A stretch of DNA of 14,923 bases from Dehalococcoidia bacterium (GTDB taxonomy: Bacteria > Chloroflexota > Dehalococcoidia > Dehalococcoidales > UBA1222): contig WRNP01000032.1 of assembly GCA_009776515.1 (NCBI GenBank), forward strand, positions 1 through 14,923, given 5' to 3'. Under the pieces are notes generated by a model that worked only from the letters and a program-made list of their open reading frames with translations, was not told the DNA's origin and did not search any database. This document shows positions 14,187-14,923 of the stretch, piece by piece (within the stretch, counting starts at the first letter, position 1; every line of letters starts with the position of its first letter). The position numbers and the translations under genes were made by a program.

Positions 14187-14522
14187 TTACCGGAAATTGC
14201 CTATAAAGAACTGAATCAATACAATGGCGAGGCCAAAAATGCACATCACCAACGCCGGCAAAGTATCCCTGACGTTCCTCCGCGCTATTGCAAATGCGAG
14301 GGTGGTGCCAGAGATAACGTAAGCAACGGTGGGATTAAAAAACGAAAATACAAAGCCCACTACGGATAGCACCAGCGTAAGGACCTCTGGTTTTTTCTCG
14401 TTTTTCTGGGCATCTTGCGCCGGCTGGGTTGCTGGTGGCGGTGTTGCAACTACAGGCTTGCCGCATTGATCGCAGAACACGGCATTGGGCGAGAGTTGGG
14501 CTCTACAGTTAGGGCAAAGCAT
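14187..14522 (-). CDS. zinc-ribbon membrane protein
   Basis: A 111-residue protein starting at ATG 14522, chosen because AGGAGG lies eight bases upstream and the promoter sits before it; a longer in-frame form would begin upstream of that promoter. Residues 1-24 form a zinc ribbon with two CxxC knuckles (CPNCRAQL and CDQCGKPV, 13 residues between them). A Pro/Ala/Gln linker (about 26-45) joins it to a C-terminal half with two to three hydrophobic helices (TLVLSVVGFVFSFF, AYVISGTTLAFAIA, ALVMCIFGLAIVLIQFFIG). Such zinc-ribbon plus membrane proteins are common and mostly uncharacterised in Firmicutes. It ends IGNFR at TAA 14187. Single gene with its own promoter. Confidence 0.85.
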   Translation of the reverse strand: MLCPNCRAQLSPNAVFCDQCGKPVVATPPPATQPAQDAQKNEKKPEVLTLVLSVVGFVFSFFNPTVAYVISGTTLAFAIARRNVRDTLPALVMCIFGLAIVLIQFFIGNFR

Positions 14523-14558
14523 CGCTAGCTCCTCCTGGTTAATGTAATATAACTTACG

Positions 14559-14598
14559 AAAAACACCAGTCCCAGTATAATGGTTGCTAGGTGTTTTT
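14559..14598. repeat. 9-bp inverted repeat around the zinc-ribbon gene promoter
   Basis: AAAAACACC (14559-14567) and GGTGTTTTT (14590-14598) are perfect inverted copies separated by 22 bp. The -10 of the zinc-ribbon promoter lies between them and the -35 touches the distal arm. The spacing of about three helical turns suits an operator; the loop is too long for a typical intrinsic terminator. Confidence 0.5.
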
Positions 14599-14602
14599 AC
14601 AA
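14574..14602 (-). promoter_or_regulatory. promoter of the zinc-ribbon gene
   Basis: TTGTAA (14602-14597) and TATACT (14579-14574) are 17 bp apart on the minus strand, about 50 bp before ATG 14522. Confidence 0.6.
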
Positions 14603-14670
14603 AGCGTTCATGACGGCGGACTCGTGTCAGGTTTTTGTAGGATCTTGGCTTACCAAGAGCCAGAAAAGGG

Positions 14671-14699
14671 TTGACAACTCGTCTATGCATTGGTAGAAC
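14671..14699 (+). promoter_or_regulatory. candidate plus-strand promoter near the window end
   Basis: A perfect -35 TTGACA (14671-14676) is followed after 17 bp by TAGAAC (14694-14699), a 4/6 match to a -10. It would transcribe the hydrophobic frame starting at 14794 with a leader of about 90 bases. Confidence 0.4.
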
Positions 14700-14793
14700 T
14701 AGTTGAAATGTATGCTAATGACTTATCATAGACGATGATGAAGCGGGTACCTTGCCTTGTGAAGTGTCCGCTTGGCTGAAAGGGGGAAATAGC

Positions 14794-14923
14794 ATGAATG
14801 TGAAAAAATTAATCCTATTATCTACAACTTTCCCAATCAGTTAGACTATACACTCTTTTTGCGGGGCCTTCCTCTTTTTTGCCTTGGCGGTTCTTCTTGC
14901 TTTGGCGAAATCCCTAGGTTTTG
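14794..14923 (+). pseudogene. hydrophobic ORF start with in-frame amber codon, cut by window edge
   Basis: ATG 14794 has an excellent ribosome binding site (AAAGGGGG, seven bases upstream). The frame reads MNVKKLILLSTTFPIS, meets TAG at 14842-14844, and then stays open in the same frame to the window end as TIHSFCGAFLFFALAVLLAL and so on, strongly hydrophobic. It looks like the N-terminus of a membrane or secreted protein interrupted by a single amber codon. Explanations are a nonsense mutation, a sequencing error, or amber recoding; the last is unlikely because several genes here (622-2676, gdhA, nrpR-like, ATPase) use TAG as an ordinary stop. The rest of the gene lies outside. Confidence 0.4.

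Noticed and set aside
14187..14203. CCGGAAATTGCC, close to the sequence at 9789-9800
   Set aside because: It lies inside the last codons of the zinc-ribbon gene (IGNFR stop), and a 13 of 15 match between two places is common by chance at this scale.
13975..14214. 79-codon plus-strand frame after the UPF0158 gene
   Set aside because: Starts inside UPF0158, has a composition unlike a protein, and runs through the hairpin region into the convergent gene.
14794..14923. Pyrrolysine read-through as the explanation for the amber codon
   Set aside because: At least four genes in the window end with TAG, no pyl genes are visible, and the rest of the gene is missing; kept only as an alternative.

Overview
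The window looks like chromosomal DNA from a mid-GC anaerobic Firmicute, most likely a Clostridia-type bacterium. Reasons seen in the sequence: strong purine-rich ribosome binding sites, several near-consensus sigma-A promoters with 17-bp spacers, surface proteins built from Listeria-Bacteroides (InlB-type) repeats, and a hexameric glutamate dehydrogenase of the Clostridium symbiosum type. The taxon is an inference; no rRNA or marker gene allows a firmer call.

Layout. Positions 1-143 hold the tail of one reading frame and a 22-codon frame joined by an ATGA overlap. tRNA-Asp(GTC) lies on the minus strand (267-343) with its own promoter. Two secreted or surface genes follow on the plus strand: a 684-residue beta-helix/InlB-repeat protein (622-2676) and a 394-residue protein with a Cna_B-like domain, one divergent InlB repeat, a Thr/Pro stalk and a three-helix C-terminal membrane anchor (2735-3919). 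They converge on a long minus-strand block (4078-9564) that reads, in transcription order, response regulator, histidine kinase, a decayed or unrecognised stretch, ABC ATPase, and an eight-helix FtsX-type permease. The ATPase promoter has a weak -35, a perfect -10 and an array of TTAAGAA heptamers at helical spacing, as expected for activation by an OmpR-family regulator. A plausible reading is a two-component system controlling an exporter or detoxification ABC transporter, perhaps for cell-envelope-active peptides.

An A/T-rich orphan membrane protein (9939-10445) and tRNA-His(GTG) (10690-10767) separate this block from the most interesting locus: a minus-strand operon gdhA - nrpR-like (13128 to 10860). 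It joins glutamate dehydrogenase to a winged-helix/DUF128 regulator of the NrpR family, best known as the 2-oxoglutarate-sensing nitrogen repressor of methanogens. The gdhA promoter (TTGACT-17-TACAAT) is flanked by two related near-palindromes, GGCAATATATGCC and GGCAAGTTATTACC. These are candidate operators for a product-responsive feedback loop.

Divergent from gdhA are a probably 5'-truncated gene and a UPF0158-family gene. A zinc-ribbon membrane protein (14187-14522, minus) and an edge-truncated hydrophobic reading frame with an in-frame amber codon (14794 to the end) close the window. No CRISPR array, complete insertion sequence, rRNA or replication origin is visible.
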